Shown piece by piece: positions 1-11,204 of a stretch of 64,000 bases of DNA. The first letter of the stretch is position 1. Every line of letters begins with the position of its first letter. Origin of the DNA: Gorsachius magnificus (Eukaryota; Chordata; Aves; Pelecaniformes; Ardeidae). The notes beneath the pieces are model-generated. The model was given only the letters and a program-made list of their open reading frames with translations. It did not search any database and was not told the origin of the DNA. Location of the stretch: the NCBI GenBank assembly GCA_034008185.1, contig CM067084.1, positions 8,141,385-8,205,384 on the forward strand, given 5' to 3'. The translations under genes were made by a program, and so were the position numbers.

Positions 1-596
1 GAAATATTGTGGTCTCTTTCTAAAAATTTCTCTGCCTTATTTGAGAATTTCTTATTTTTCCACGGTCTAAAGTATAAAATATAGTGTCTTTGTTTACTTG
101 TGAGCTGATTTTTCAGGTTAAAATTGCTTCCTCTATTTATTCCTCTTTTTTTTCAATCCTCCGGAATCTGACTTCATAATTAATTTATTTTGTCCCACAG
201 CCCTTAGCCATCTGTGTTCTTGTGTTCTGACTCCTTTACATTATGCAAGCTGTAGGCAATGCACAGCTCCTAACCCCAAACCCCAGAAGCTGTCATATAT
301 TTTTCATATGATTTTTACAAAGGGCAAGCCCTCATCATGAAAATGGGTTCTGGTGGTAAAACATCACCAGCAGCTGAAACATTAGCTGGGCATGACATAC
401 ATGGTGTGAATAAATACATTGCAGCGCTGCGCAGCTGCTTTACCTTGAAACCATACCTGGGGAAACACTATACGTTGAGCAGAAGAGCGTATGTAGTTTG
501 CTGTGCCATGGCAAGGGTAGCCAGCTAAATCCTTCATCTGCCATTTCTACTGCACCTCTCCCATTTCTGTGATTAATTGTTGCCTGGATGCAGCAG

Positions 597-1157
597 TGTC
601 CTGGTTTCAGCTGGGATGGAGTTAATTTTCTTCACAGAAGCTAGCATAGTCCTGTGTTTTGGATTTAGTACCAGAAGAATGTTGATAACACGCTGATGTT
701 TTTAGTTGTTGCCAAGTAATGCTCAGACTACTCAAGGACTTTTTGAGCTTCTCCTGCTCGGCCAGGTGCATAACAAGCTGGGAGGGAGCACAGCCAGGAC
801 AGCTGACCCAAACTGACCAAAGAGCTATTCCAGACCAGATAACGTCATGCTCGGGGGGGGGGGGGGGGGGGTTAGTCACTCGGTCGGTTGCGGGGAGAGT
901 GATCGCGGCTCGGGATGGGCTGGGCATCGATCGGTGGGTGGTGAGCGATTGCATTGCGCATCGTTTGTTTTGTATATTCTGTTACCATTCTCATTATTAC
1001 TATTATTATTATTTTCTCTTATTAAACTGTCTTTATCCTAGGCCACAGCTCTAACCTTTTTTTTCGTTCCTGATTCTCTCCCCCATCCCGCTGAGGGAGG
1101 GGGGAGTGAGTGAGCGGCTGCGTGGGGCTGAGTTGCCAGCCGGGTTAAACCACTACA
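597..1157 (+). mobile_element. Avian endogenous retrovirus solo LTR, sense orientation
   Basis: About 561 bp starting TGTCCTGGTTTCAGCTGGGA and ending CCACTACA, in the TG...CA form of LTRs. The same family recurs in reverse at 38924-39466. Shared landmarks are the GTTGATAAC block, the GGACAGCTGACCCAAACTG block, the GGGCATCGATCGGTGGGTGG block, the TTATTAAACTGTCTTTAT block and the CCCATCCC...GAGCGGCTG block near the end. ATTAAA at 1021-1026 is a possible polyadenylation signal in the sense of FAT4. AGCAG before and AGGAG after may be a decayed 5-bp target duplication. No retroviral gene lies beside it, so it is a solo LTR. The exact family name is not certain. Confidence 0.85.
853..871 (+). repeat. 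G19 homopolymer inside the LTR
   Basis: Nineteen consecutive G after ATGCTC. It sits in the LTR where the antisense copy near 39200-39220 also has a G-rich stretch on its own sense strand (GCTGGGGGGCACTTGGCTGG), so it probably grew from a G-rich site in the element. Its length is likely to vary between individuals and to be error-prone in sequencing. Confidence 0.9.
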
Positions 1158-1260
1158 AGGAGCCACCGTGAAACCAGGAGAGGCTGGTGTGTTCTCTGAA
1201 AGTCTGTGTGCGGTTAGGTAGTTGTTGGATCTTTGCTTGCGATGCTCCGGTCAGAGCTTC

Positions 1261-1420
1261 ATAGAATCATAGAATCACCTCGGTTGGAAAAGACCTTTAA
1301 GATCATCGAGTCTAACCGTTAACCTAGCACTGCCATCCCACCACTAAACCATGTCCCTAAGCACCTCATCTATCCTTCTTTTAAATACCTCCAGGGATGG
1401 GGACTCCACCACCTCCCTGC
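1261..1420 (-). mobile_element. CR1 LINE 3' end, antisense
   Basis: Reads on the - strand as a CR1 3' end. On the + strand it begins ATAGAATCATAGAATCACC (reverse complement of the CR1 octamer tail), then GGTTGGAAAAGACCTTTAAG, then the complement of GGTTTAGTGGTGGGATGGCA, and ends near CTCCACCACCTCCCT. The sequence is very close to the copies at 12984-13754, so it belongs to the same subfamily. It is 5'-truncated as usual, with no full reverse transcriptase. Confidence 0.9.
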
Positions 1421-2680
1421 TTCGTGTGCTTCTGTTGTCGGGGATTTAAATTCGATGATAAAACCTCCTGGGTTAATCTGTTTTGGGCCAGGAAGCCCAT
1501 TTGTGAATGGTCAAAGGAATTAAATGGGTAAATAAATAATGGCCTTCTATGAAAGGCCATGCAAGGCCTATAGGACCAGTGTTTTGGTCCTGCCCTTCCA
1601 GCAGATATATCTGTAATATTTCCTCTGTTTCTAAAGATGCTTCAGTTCTCTTTAATGCAGTGGAAAAGTTCTGGGAGGCTGATGGTAACAGTAACCTACT
1701 GTGGGGAAAAATACCAAACACAAACTGAAGAAAATAAAATAAGTAAAAGAAAAAAAAGCTCACTTACTTGAGATGACTGATGATGGCTTAGATCCCCAGG
1801 TGGAAGGTGTCTCCCTGTATGGCGTATATCCTGACCCATGTAACCATGATGTTCACAACGGTCTGTATCTCTCCACCCTCTGAAGAAATCCCATTGGAGG
1901 AAAAATACTTCTCAGGGAAACAGCTGAGCTCCTTGCAGCCTTCTCTGCATTAGAAACATCCTCTAAGGCAGGATTGATGACTGTGTGAGGATCAAATATA
2001 CTCTCAGAGTATTTACGTGTCTACAGCAATTTGTATTTTCAGGGTCTTCGATGAAGAACAGTAGCATGACACACCAGTTCTGTTCCAGCACTAAGTCTAG
2101 CACTGGTGGCTTTCTGAAACACTTGCCTTTGGGAGGACAGGGAGGTGAAGCATCCTTCAGGACGTGGTCTCAGGAAGCCCACAGAAGACCGATAACCCTA
2201 GGGGGCAGCCACCGGGAGTCGTTCTGCGGGGACAGCCGAGCCTCTGTCGCTCAAGTGCTTATCTTTGGGATTATCCTGGTGGTCAGGTCAGAATGGCTTG
2301 GCAATTGGCGGTCTGCATTAAAACAGAATGAAAGAAGGAAATATTATGGCAGGTGACTAGAAACAGTAGAAATTGTAGACTTCAGATCACCAGAGATGTC
2401 TGTGTTGCTTATATCTAGCGTAACCCATGTATTTTCAGCTAAGTGCAGGAAGATCCCTTGTGGATGATGGCATGGCAGGTGCAAAATATTTTGTCTGTCG
2501 ATCTAGGTATCTTCTTTAAGTCATCCATACCTTTACCTCCCTTCCTATGCCACAGCCCCCTCTACCTTCCTCTATTCCCTGGTAAGCAATAAAGACCAAC
2601 TACTTCAGCTACTCAATTTTCTCGTTAGCAGGTCTTCAGAGTCTGGTGGCCATTTAATATTTTGGGTCCAAAACAAGCTT

Positions 2681-2705
2681 CCCCCCCCCCCCCCCCCCCC
2701 CCCCC
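2681..2705 (+). repeat. C25 homopolymer
   Basis: Twenty-five consecutive C between ACAAGCTT and ATAAATG, about 830 bp upstream of the exon at 3534. The complementary G run could form a quadruplex in the non-template DNA strand of the opposite orientation. No repeat family is recognised around it. Confidence 0.95.
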
Positions 2706-3533
2706 ATAAATGTAAGCCAGCTGTTTCCTCTCTTTCTTTCTTTTTTGGGATATTACATGCCATAGCTGCAACAAGGGAAAGCGGAGCTCTGCAGCTTTTT
2801 GAATTAGCATCAGCAGGGCAGCAATCTTGCTTATGAAAAACTAGGAACAAAGAACACCCAACAACCTTTCAGAAACCATCATCGCTACTTGGAAAAGCAT
2901 GCAAATACTGCATGTGGAAACAACATTTGTTTGAGTGTGCATGGGCAAGGGGAGTAGATGCTAGCGAGTGCTTCTAAAGTAACGTTTATGTTTGCAATTA
3001 GAAGAGAGCTTTGAGAGAGAGAAAAACAGGTTATTTTTAAAAAAATATATAAAGTGCAAGGGTGTTTTTTCCTCCCTCAGAACGGAGAGTTGCCAATATA
3101 TAAACATTTCAGAGAGAATTTTACACCACCTCATCTTTATGTCAGGCAGCATTTAATGGTTGAATGATCTCCTGCCCCGGGACTTGGCAGCTATCCTCCA
3201 GGGGCCGACTTTGAGGATTGCAATGACAGTCTATCAGTGGATCTTTTCCAATATAAACTAGACTAGGACCATTTAAAATCAGTTGCTATCAACAAGTCAA
3301 ATTAACTTTATTTATGTTAGAGGCCTTCCTCTGAGTATTTTATAACAATGTGGAATTTTAATATCTGGAGGGGCTTTTCCTGTTGTTGGTGTGATTTGAG
3401 AACATTATAATTCATGTGATTAAGGACAATTTACCTGATTGCCTTCAGAATTATGTGATTTGTAACATTCAGGTCCAATCAGCATCTCGCTCGCAGCGCT
3501 CACACGACTTTTTCCCATTCCTGCTTTTTACAG

Positions 3534-3665
3534 GTGGAAATAACGTTGCAGGATATCAATGACAACCCACCAGTATTCCCCACAGATATGCTTGATCTCA
3601 CCGTAGAAGAGAATATAGGAGATGGATCTAAAATACTGCAGCTGACAGCCATGGATGCTGATGAG
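3534..3665 (+). CDS. FAT4: FAT4 exon: cadherin linker and start of repeat a
   Basis: Encodes 44 residues (1-44). It opens with the closing strand of a cadherin repeat and the calcium-linker motif DINDNPPVF, then the first strands of the next repeat with the VEEN motif and the DADE calcium site. The acceptor is CAG at 3531-3533 after a pyrimidine-rich tract (ctttttcccattcctgc). The donor is GTAGGA at 3666. The exon is in phase 0 at both ends, so the preceding exon, outside the window, must end on a whole codon. Joining to 7996 gives the continuous cadherin stretch AMDADE-GANALVTYTI. The exon is too short to stand out as an open frame; the motifs and splice sites support it. Confidence 0.93.
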
Positions 3666-6600
3666 GTAGGAGCATGGTCTTATATTTAAATATGTGTATT
3701 AAAAATGCTATGCTGGAAATACATGTTTTTACCTGTTCCCTTATTCACTTTGTGAGAGCTTGGCTTTGGGAGTCATTGTGGTCATGCTTTAAATAGCGTT
3801 TGGCCCGTTCACAAAACTGTATGCAGTATCAGAGAGTCACACACCGGCAAACACAGGCGAGCAAGTGAGACAAATGCTTGAAGGCTGCTTACTGGCTTGC
3901 ATATAACAAGTTAATGTTTTCCTAGCATCTCTTAAAGAGTGGGTCCACTAACGGCAAAGATGCCCCTCATTTTGGTTTTAGATGGTCTTGTTATCAGTCT
4001 CATCATACACCGTGCCCGATGACTTGGTGAAGGTGCTGGACTGCCCAGCTTGTGCTAAAGATCCACAGCTTGAAAATTTAAGTGGAGTGTTGTAGCTGAG
4101 CCCAGTTTCAAGGCGTGCAATAAAATTCATGTGAGATGAGCCTTGGAGAACAAGAAAATGTTTAGTAATGCCTGCTCGCCCTTTGAGTAGAACTACTTGA
4201 TATTGATATTACCCTTTCCTAAAGAAGGCTTTATTTCACTAAAAAGAGGGGAAAAGAAATAATGCTGAAATATATGCTCTGTACATGAACTGATTTGCAA
4301 AATCGTTTTGCCCGCATAGATTCATTACTATGAGGATGTTGCAACTAAGGAGTTACTAAGAAACTAGCAAAAGCCTCTGAGCAACTGATGTTAAACAGTT
4401 GGCTTAGTGAGGGATGTTGCAGTCTTGTATGTGTCAGACAAACATATCCACATATAAATTGGTGTATTAATTTCTTTTGGAAAGTAGGTTACGAGAATGT
4501 TAATCGTATTGTTTCATTCACTTGAGCTGATTCTTTCCTTTGGAGAAAGGCCTAGAAAGTCAATGCGAACATGCAAAGAAGTTTGTGTTGACATTAAAAT
4601 ATAGGGTTACACTTGACAACAATGAGCAATTCTTATGTTCAAATAATAAGGTAATTCATCCCCCTCAAGAGAATTTTATTTCTGGCCTTTTTTTATGTTA
4701 GCTTGGTTAGTTGTCCTGTGATTGCTAATTGATGTACTTAATCTTAGTACTAAATGGGGAACAACTGGAAGACCCTCAGGAATGGTACGAATGTGATTAT
4801 GAACTTCTTGTTCAGGATTTTGGAAAGGTGCATATCTGTAACAAAAAACTTGTACCTGTTTGTCTTCAGTTTAGGAAGCAGTAAGTATTGAATTACCACT
4901 CTCTGCTGTGATATGGCAATTGGATATCGAAGATCTTAGCAATATATTATGCCCCAGCCTCTCTATGCCCATTTCTGAACTGCACCAAATAAGTTATCCA
5001 TTCTGAAGCACTCCAACCAGTGGGAATTGGTTTACCTTAGACAGAAATCAGCCAATCTTTATAAAAAGGGATGATTTCAATTTCCCTACCAGAAAACTTG
5101 TAACTCAAACCCTTTCCCAAGACTCCAAGGTTTTTTAGCAATGTGCAGTTTAGGGTTGACATACTTGCCTTCCCCACCTCCCGCTCCCCAACCCCCTTTG
5201 AAGGGCACAGTGAACGCTCCTTGTTTTTCATATAATATTTCTGCAACTTTACATTTTTCTGGCTTCTGTCTTTGCACATGCAAGCCGTATATGCAGCTCA
5301 GTAAAACGGTGTGCTGCCTTTGCTACACGCCCAGGTGCTTTCAGAATCAAAGTTATAGCTTCAAAAGGGTAAGTAATGGGACCCCTAAAACTCATGGCTG
5401 AGTTGTGTACAGGAACCCCTCTTACAAATATTTTTAAACAGTAGCATGAAGGCAGCAAATTTCAAACTCTTGGCTGTTGTAATAAGGATATTGTAGGGAT
5501 CTGAGAAAAGATGTAGAGACATTCTCTAGGTGCTGAGTGGTACCAAAGGCTTTAGCAATTAAAACACCTTCTAGCACTTTGCAGTTTTCTGAAGTCAGTT
5601 GTCGACGAGAAATTTTTCTATAGCTTTTACATATCTGTATTTTGTTTTGCTTCTCACCTAACTCATGGAAAGTTACTGATTGGATTAAACCAGTATCACG
5701 CGTGGCTGTGCGGCTTTAGGAGGGCGCTGGCTAGGCAAACCAGCGGTGAAGAACGCGGCCACCTCTGAAACCTTAAATTCCCATCAGATGTTTTTGCTGA
5801 GCTGCACAATCACAGGAAAGCCCATGACATCCCCCAGGTACACCTGGGCACACAGATGCACCGCGTGCAGCTCTTCGGGGCTGGTCACCTGCAGAAGCTT
5901 GTTTTCTTTCTAAATTTTATTTTATCAGTGAAACAACACTCCCGAGAAAAAGTTTGGCATGAGGCACTCTCATAAAGTCAGGTGACTAATGCTTGTCTCT
6001 CATCTCACAGATACAAGCGGGTGTTTATCGCTGTTAATTTGCTTTTTTAGGCAAGAGTGTTTGAAACAGCTATAGGATTTCTTTCTCCCTGCTCTCTTTG
6101 ATCTGTTGTTCACTGCAGAGGTGCCACCTGCGAAACCCAAGCTCTGGCCTGGCACCAGAGGAGGGCACGGTAATATCTGCTCGCCCACCAAAATGCATTG
6201 CTGGGCATAGTCAGCACACAGGGTGTAGGTACATGTATCCGATGTTGGAGGTTACCAAACCTTCCGTGCCCTTCAGCCTGTCTTGGAAAAAGGAAAGATG
6301 TGACTCCAGCATCTTAGGTCTCTTGAGTTTTCCCTTAAAGACCAACGTCAGTCTGCTAAGAAGCAAAATGTATGGCTGAGTACTGGCTTTTGGGGGAAAC
6401 GTTGCCCAAGCTGGTGCACTTGCACCCACCGGACCACCCTCTGGCCGCAGCATCGCGCAGCCAGCCCCGGGGGGGGCTGAGAACAGACCCCAGGTGGCAT
6501 CCCTTCTGCTGGGAAACGTCAGGGCTTCTCAGAGCTAAGGCCTGTAAGGTGGATTGATTCTCTTGCTAATAATCAATGATGGGGGCTGGAGGCAGGTGAC

Positions 6601-7995
6601 TTCTCAGTGTTTGTGATGGGGTAGGGCTGAGGCAAAATGCGCTGTGTCGGTGTTTTTTGAATGGAAGTTTCCATATTTTATTCCTAAGTTTTGATTTCAA
6701 CCTTTAAGGGAAAAAAAAAGTTATCATTTTTCTGTGTAAAATTACTTTTCCTTAATTTTTCTTTTAACCAAAATGCTGCAAGTCCATATGAATCTTTTTT
6801 TTCCAAGGATGAATGAGATACTTTGACCCAAAAGCAAATGCTTTTGACTTCCAGCACAACCCAAGAGATCAGAACTGTGATTTTAATGACACATGATTTG
6901 TCGCTTTGGGGCTGTTTATTTACAGGGATAAATGCATTTCTATGCAGACACTGGAGCCTTTGAGGGGCTGCTGCAGGCACGGCTCCCGCAAGTTTCTCCT
7001 GGCTGGGAGCTGCAGCTCTTGACATGGGTGCTGGCTGGTGGAGCTGTCACATGGCCGCCCCTGGTCCTCCCTCCTTGCAGAGAGGGTCCAGAGGAGGGCT
7101 ACAAAGATGATGAGGGGACTGGAGCATCTCCCCTACGAGGAAAGGCTGAGGGACTGGGCTTATCTGCCCTGAAGAAGAGAAGACTGAGAGGGGATCTCAT
7201 AAATACCTACAAATATCTTAAGGGTTGGATGTCATGAGGACGGAGCCAGACTCTTCTCAGTGGTGCCCAGCGACAGGACAAGGGGCAATGGGCACAAACT
7301 GAAGCATAAGAGGTTTCCCTTGAACGTGAGGAAGAACTTCTTTACCTCGAGGGTGACAGAGCACTGGAATAGGCTGCCCAGGGGGGTTGTGGAGTCTCCT
7401 TCTCTGGAGATATTCAAAGCCTGCCTGGATGAAGTCCTGTGTAACATGCTCTAGGTGACCCTGCTTCAGCAAGGGGGTTGGACTGGATGATCTCCTGAGG
7501 TCCCTTCCAACCCTTACCAATCTGATTCTGTGATCCCTCCCTCTCCTTCTCCCTCCATCCCACCTCCAGAGAGCGGGAAAGGCAGAGCTGACTCCTGGCA
7601 GGGATTTAATTTAACCTTTGAACATAAAGCAAGAAGAATAAACACTGATACCTGTTAAGACAGAGGGTGTTACACTACTCAGTGATACTGGCTTGAGATT
7701 AAAATGGGTATCAGAGCTTTATGGTGTTCACTGGATGCGATCCTTTTATGAACAGCAGGGCAAAAAGTGTCTGGGCAATCTCGTCATTTCACGTCTCATA
7801 AATAAAAACTGTGTGCGTATGCATCTTTACTGGGGGACTGAAACAGGGACTGGGCAGGAAGGCTGTTTATTAAAGGAAACTGTTCTGAAAAATATTCGCC
7901 AAGTGCAGTTACTGGAACGATTCTTGTTTTACTGAAAATTATGATGTGGTTTTCCTGGCAAATAACTTGATTTGACCACTTCTGTTTTTACTTAG
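3666..7995 (+). other. FAT4 intron
   Basis: 4.3 kb, mostly AT-rich and without coding features. It contains one sense CR1 fragment at 7078-7536. A short CT/CCC-rich patch lies at 5168-5200. The short open frames here, including those at 5037-5458 and 6098-6557, show no family similarity and no splice or codon support. Confidence 0.8.
7078..7536 (+). mobile_element. CR1 LINE 3' end, sense
   Basis: About 460 bp matching the CR1 3' end: GAGAGGGTCCAGAGGAGGGC, then GGCTGAGGGACTGGGCTTAT, then AACTTCTTTACCTCGAGGGT, then GGTTGGACTGGATGATCTCC and an eroded tail (AATCTGATTCTGTGATCC). The encoded remnant still resembles the end of the CR1 reverse transcriptase ([20 protein letters not shown], then [19 protein letters not shown]). 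It has small frame breaks and differs clearly from the 12984 copy, so it is another, older subfamily. Confidence 0.9.
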
Positions 7996-8257
7996 GGAGC
8001 CAATGCCCTCGTCACATACACTATTATCAGCGGTGCGGATGATAGCTTCCACATTGACCCCGAGTCAGGAGACCTGATAGCCACGAAGCGCCTGGACCGG
8101 GAGCGCCGTTCCAAGTACTCCTTGCTGGTTCGTGCCGATGATGGCCTGCAGTCCTCAGACATGAGAATAAACATCACGGTTAGCGATGTTAATGACCATA
8201 TCCCCAAATTCTCCAAGCCAGTCTATTCTTTCGACATCCCGGAAGATGCCACTCCAG
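7996..8257 (+). CDS. FAT4: FAT4 exon: rest of cadherin repeat a, start of b
   Basis: Encodes residues 45-131 plus one base of a split glycine codon. It contains the core of repeat a, with F-x-I-D-P-E-S-G and LDRE (RLDRERRSKYSLLV), and closes it with SDVNDHIPKF. In that linker His replaces the usual last Asn of DxNDN. It then starts repeat b with the IPED motif. The acceptor is TTAG at 7992-7995 and the donor GTAAAT at 8258. It ends in phase 1 and matches the phase of the exon at 10854. It lies 460 bp downstream of a CR1 fragment. Confidence 0.95.
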
Positions 8258-10853
8258 GTAAATAGGAAATGGCCCTAGAATTGACTGAATTTTTTTATTT
8301 TCTCAATCCAAAGGGACTCGAGGGGGAGGGGGTAGCAGACCTGTTGACTTGGCCAGGAGGCAGAAGATGCTGAAAGCATCTATCAGATGGGGGGAGAAAC
8401 GGAGGGAATCACATCATGCTGAAAGTCAGCTTGCTAACAAATCTGTATTACTAGCGAGGTGAAATTTCTTTTCAATGGGAAATAGAGGAATCGTTGCCAC
8501 TTAAATGAATCCTAGATGCAGAATAGGAATTATGCCTGTATCCCAATGGAAGCCTCTGAGAGTGTGACTACTTAAAAAACAGCCAACAGAAAAGGAGGAG
8601 AAAAACTTGCAGAATACAAACAGTATAACCTATCATGAAAAGATGTAACAGTGATGCTAGTATTGATTTAGTGAGCTATCTTTAATCAATATGACTTACA
8701 GTACTTAATTCATCAATTGTAGGATTGCAAAATGGGTGACCATTGGGCAGCCAGCAATACGCTGTTTCCTTAATCATGTCCCCTACATGTGCTCAGTAAT
8801 CAACCCTAACATCTTATTTCCTTGATCTTATCTTCATCTCCTCTTTTTGACAAGGTTTTTGTAGAAAATCAAACCTTTAGATAACTCTTTCTGGTTCCAA
8901 AACTTGTTCACTCACCTCTTGAGTAGTTTTCTTCTTTTAAAGTTTGTTTCCTATGCAAGATTGTTTTGATATTTCAAAGTTAGGTCATAAGCTAGAAACT
9001 ATTCAGACAAAAAAAAAAAAAGTTTTCAAAAGCTGTGCTGTGTTATACATCTCCAGATGAGAAATTAATAATTCTGGCAATAAATAGTTCCTGGTATTTT
9101 ATGCAGAGTATATGCCTGTATAAAAGCAGTATCTGCTGGTATTAGTAATGGAAGCATCTTAGAAACTTGCTCTGAAACAGGAATAAACAAAGGAGAAGTA
9201 GACATGAAACAAGAAGTAAACAAGAAGACATGGTGGTGGCTTTCAAGCTTTTATTAGGGCTTTCACTTACAAGCATGGGAGGCTTAGCTTGGGCCAGCCA
9301 AGATTACCCCTGTGCCTCCAACTTTTGCACTCTGTCCCACAGTCACAGTCCCAAACTTCAGTGGTGTTTTGCATTAAAGGATTACAGTGCAGTCAGCTGT
9401 GCCACAGGAATCTGATCTGGAAGCAATGGAGACATCCGTGCAGCGTGGGGAGGTTCGGTTGCTGATCCCCCGCTTCTCTCTTGTCGCTCAGAGCCCTTGA
9501 GGCTCGGTCTGGTTTAGCAGGGATAACCCTGGAAATGGCGAGCGTAATTCCCTCCACGTTAAGATGAGACTTCTCTCTTTAATCATTTATGGGGTGTACA
9601 TTTGAGCCTTATACCTGGCTCAATGGGGACAGATGCCGAAGGAAGAACAGGCTGGTTTTATACCTGAAGTGCTGCAGCTTCTCCTGTTCTGTGCTCCAGC
9701 AGCCCCGCCGCAGCTGGTGGGCTGGTCCGGAGGGGAAGCTCTGCGAGGTTTTCCCCTTCAGGGCTCCACTCTATCCCAGAGAGTAACCCCAGAGAGTAAC
9801 CCCATTCCCCTTGCAGTCTGGCAGCTGCAGTTGGGAATTGTCCCTTCCCTGGGCCCCAGCGAGGGTCTCTGCCCTGTGCTGATAATCTCATCCAGTTTGG
9901 GGACGCCCTCTTTGCCAATTAACACGCAGTCAGAAAGGTGAAATCAAAGGTAATCAAATGGGCATAAGAGGTACCAGCGTATCCAGCTGGATCAGAGGAA
10001 GCTGTGGCACCATGATTCATTCTGGGGATAAGCAGTTTTCCTTGTCACGTTGCTCGGAAGTGGTTAACTGTGCTGGGATGCGGGTCAGTCATCTGCTTCC
10101 ATGGAAAAGAAACGCAGTGATTTACTTTCTTGGAAATGAGCTGATCTTAGTTATAATTAGTGTTCGGAATACTAAAAAGTGACGTTAATTTCCAAACCTT
10201 AGTAAGATAGGTCAGTCATGCGGAGGCAGCTATGCAGAAATGAAAACAATGGCACAAATTCACAAGGAGTTGAATTTCGGAAAACAGCGAAGAGCGGACC
10301 CCTCTAAGGTTTCTGGTTTTCTAACCACAGTTACCCTGCAAAGGCACTTTTTCAAAAAGTAGAGCCGGGATATTTGGTATGTACTGACATTTTGGTTTCT
10401 GCATTTAGAAAGAAATATCTAGAAGGCTTCAGAACTCGTATTTGTCTGCATGGAAGAGAGGGCCCTTTGAGTCATAGAAAGAAAATACCTAGCAGGAGAA
10501 AAGGCATTTTTGCCCCAGTTGATACCTAATCTGGACAAGTTCCCATTTAAAGAAAAAGCCAACTATTCCTGGCCATTTCTTGGTTGTTTTTTTTTTTTAG
10601 TAGCCCTTTAAAATAAACATAGAATCATAGAATGTTTGGGGTTGGAAGGGACCCCTAGAGATCGTACTGAATACTGTTCCTTTCACCGTTGAAAAACCTT
10701 TCATAGTAATTAGTTATACAAGATGGAGGCTTGAATCTCTACTGGAGGATCTCTCTCAGTCTACAGAGCTGTTTGACGATGAGCTGGCTCTGACCACACC
10801 GGTGAGCTGCCGTTGGCAGGTGACTGATTCTGCTGTCCTGTCGTGCTGTGCAG
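8258..10853 (+). other. FAT4 intron
   Basis: 2.6 kb without genes. A short CR1 tail remnant lies at 10618-10675. A two-copy 13-bp tandem repeat (AGAGAGTAACCCC) is at about 9778-9803. A(11-12) and T(13) runs are near 9009 and 10587. The rest is unremarkable single-copy-looking sequence. Confidence 0.8.
10618..10675 (-). mobile_element. CR1 tail fragment, antisense
   Basis: On the + strand, CATAGAATCATAGAATG is followed by TTTGGGGTTGGAAGGGACCC and CTAGAGATC, the reverse complement of the CR1 3' terminus. Only the last about 55 bp is recognisable. It lies 180 bp upstream of the exon at 10854. Confidence 0.75.
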
Positions 10854-11204
10854 GTTCCTTAGTGGCAGCCATTCTGGCCACTGACGACGACTCTGGTGTC
10901 AATGGGGAAATCACCTACACCGTAAGTGAAGATGACGAAGAAGGTATCTTCTTCCTGAACCCTGTTACCGGAGTCTTCAACCTGACTCGCGCGCTGGACT
11001 ACGAAACACAGCAGTATTACATTCTTACCGTCCGCGCAGAAGATGGGGGAGGCCAATTTACCACCATCAGAGTGTACTTCAATATATTGGACATCAACGA
11101 TAACCCGCCAGTGTTCAGCACGAACTCATACAGCACGTCTTTGATGGAGAACCTCTCTCCAGGATCTGCTATTCTCAACTTCAGCGTCACCGATGCGGAT
11201 GATG
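10854..11204 (+). CDS. FAT4: FAT4 exon: most of cadherin repeat b, start of c
   Basis: Encodes the split Gly 132, residues 133-248 and one base of the next split codon. It holds the calcium-site motif DDDSGVNGEITY, the FFLNPVTG strand, the LDYE motif (in place of LDRE) and the linker DINDNPPVF. It then starts repeat c with LMENLSPG and ends in the TDADDG calcium site. The acceptor is GCAG at 10850-10853 and the donor GTAGGC at 11205. The exon is 351 bp with phase 1 on both sides, so skipping it would keep the frame. The frame stays open to 11299, past the donor, but that part is not cadherin-like. Confidence 0.96.

Larger units (their letters stand above)
1..3533 (+). other. FAT4 intron upstream of the first visible exon
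   Basis: No coding segment is recognised here. It holds a sense-strand solo LTR (597-1157), an antisense CR1 end (1261-1420) and a C25 tract (2681-2705). The rest is AT-rich single-copy-looking DNA with a somewhat GC-richer stretch near 2090-2300. The open frame of 123 codons at 1985-2356 resembles nothing I know and has no cadherin motifs. The polypyrimidine tract of the acceptor is at about 3508-3529. Confidence 0.8.

Noticed and set aside
719..1054. Open frames across the LTR with poly-glycine
   Set aside because: Created by the G19 tract and the LTR sequence; not a retroviral or host protein.
1985..2356. 123-codon open frame on +
   Set aside because: No recognised family, low-complexity composition, no splice or start support; lies in an intron.
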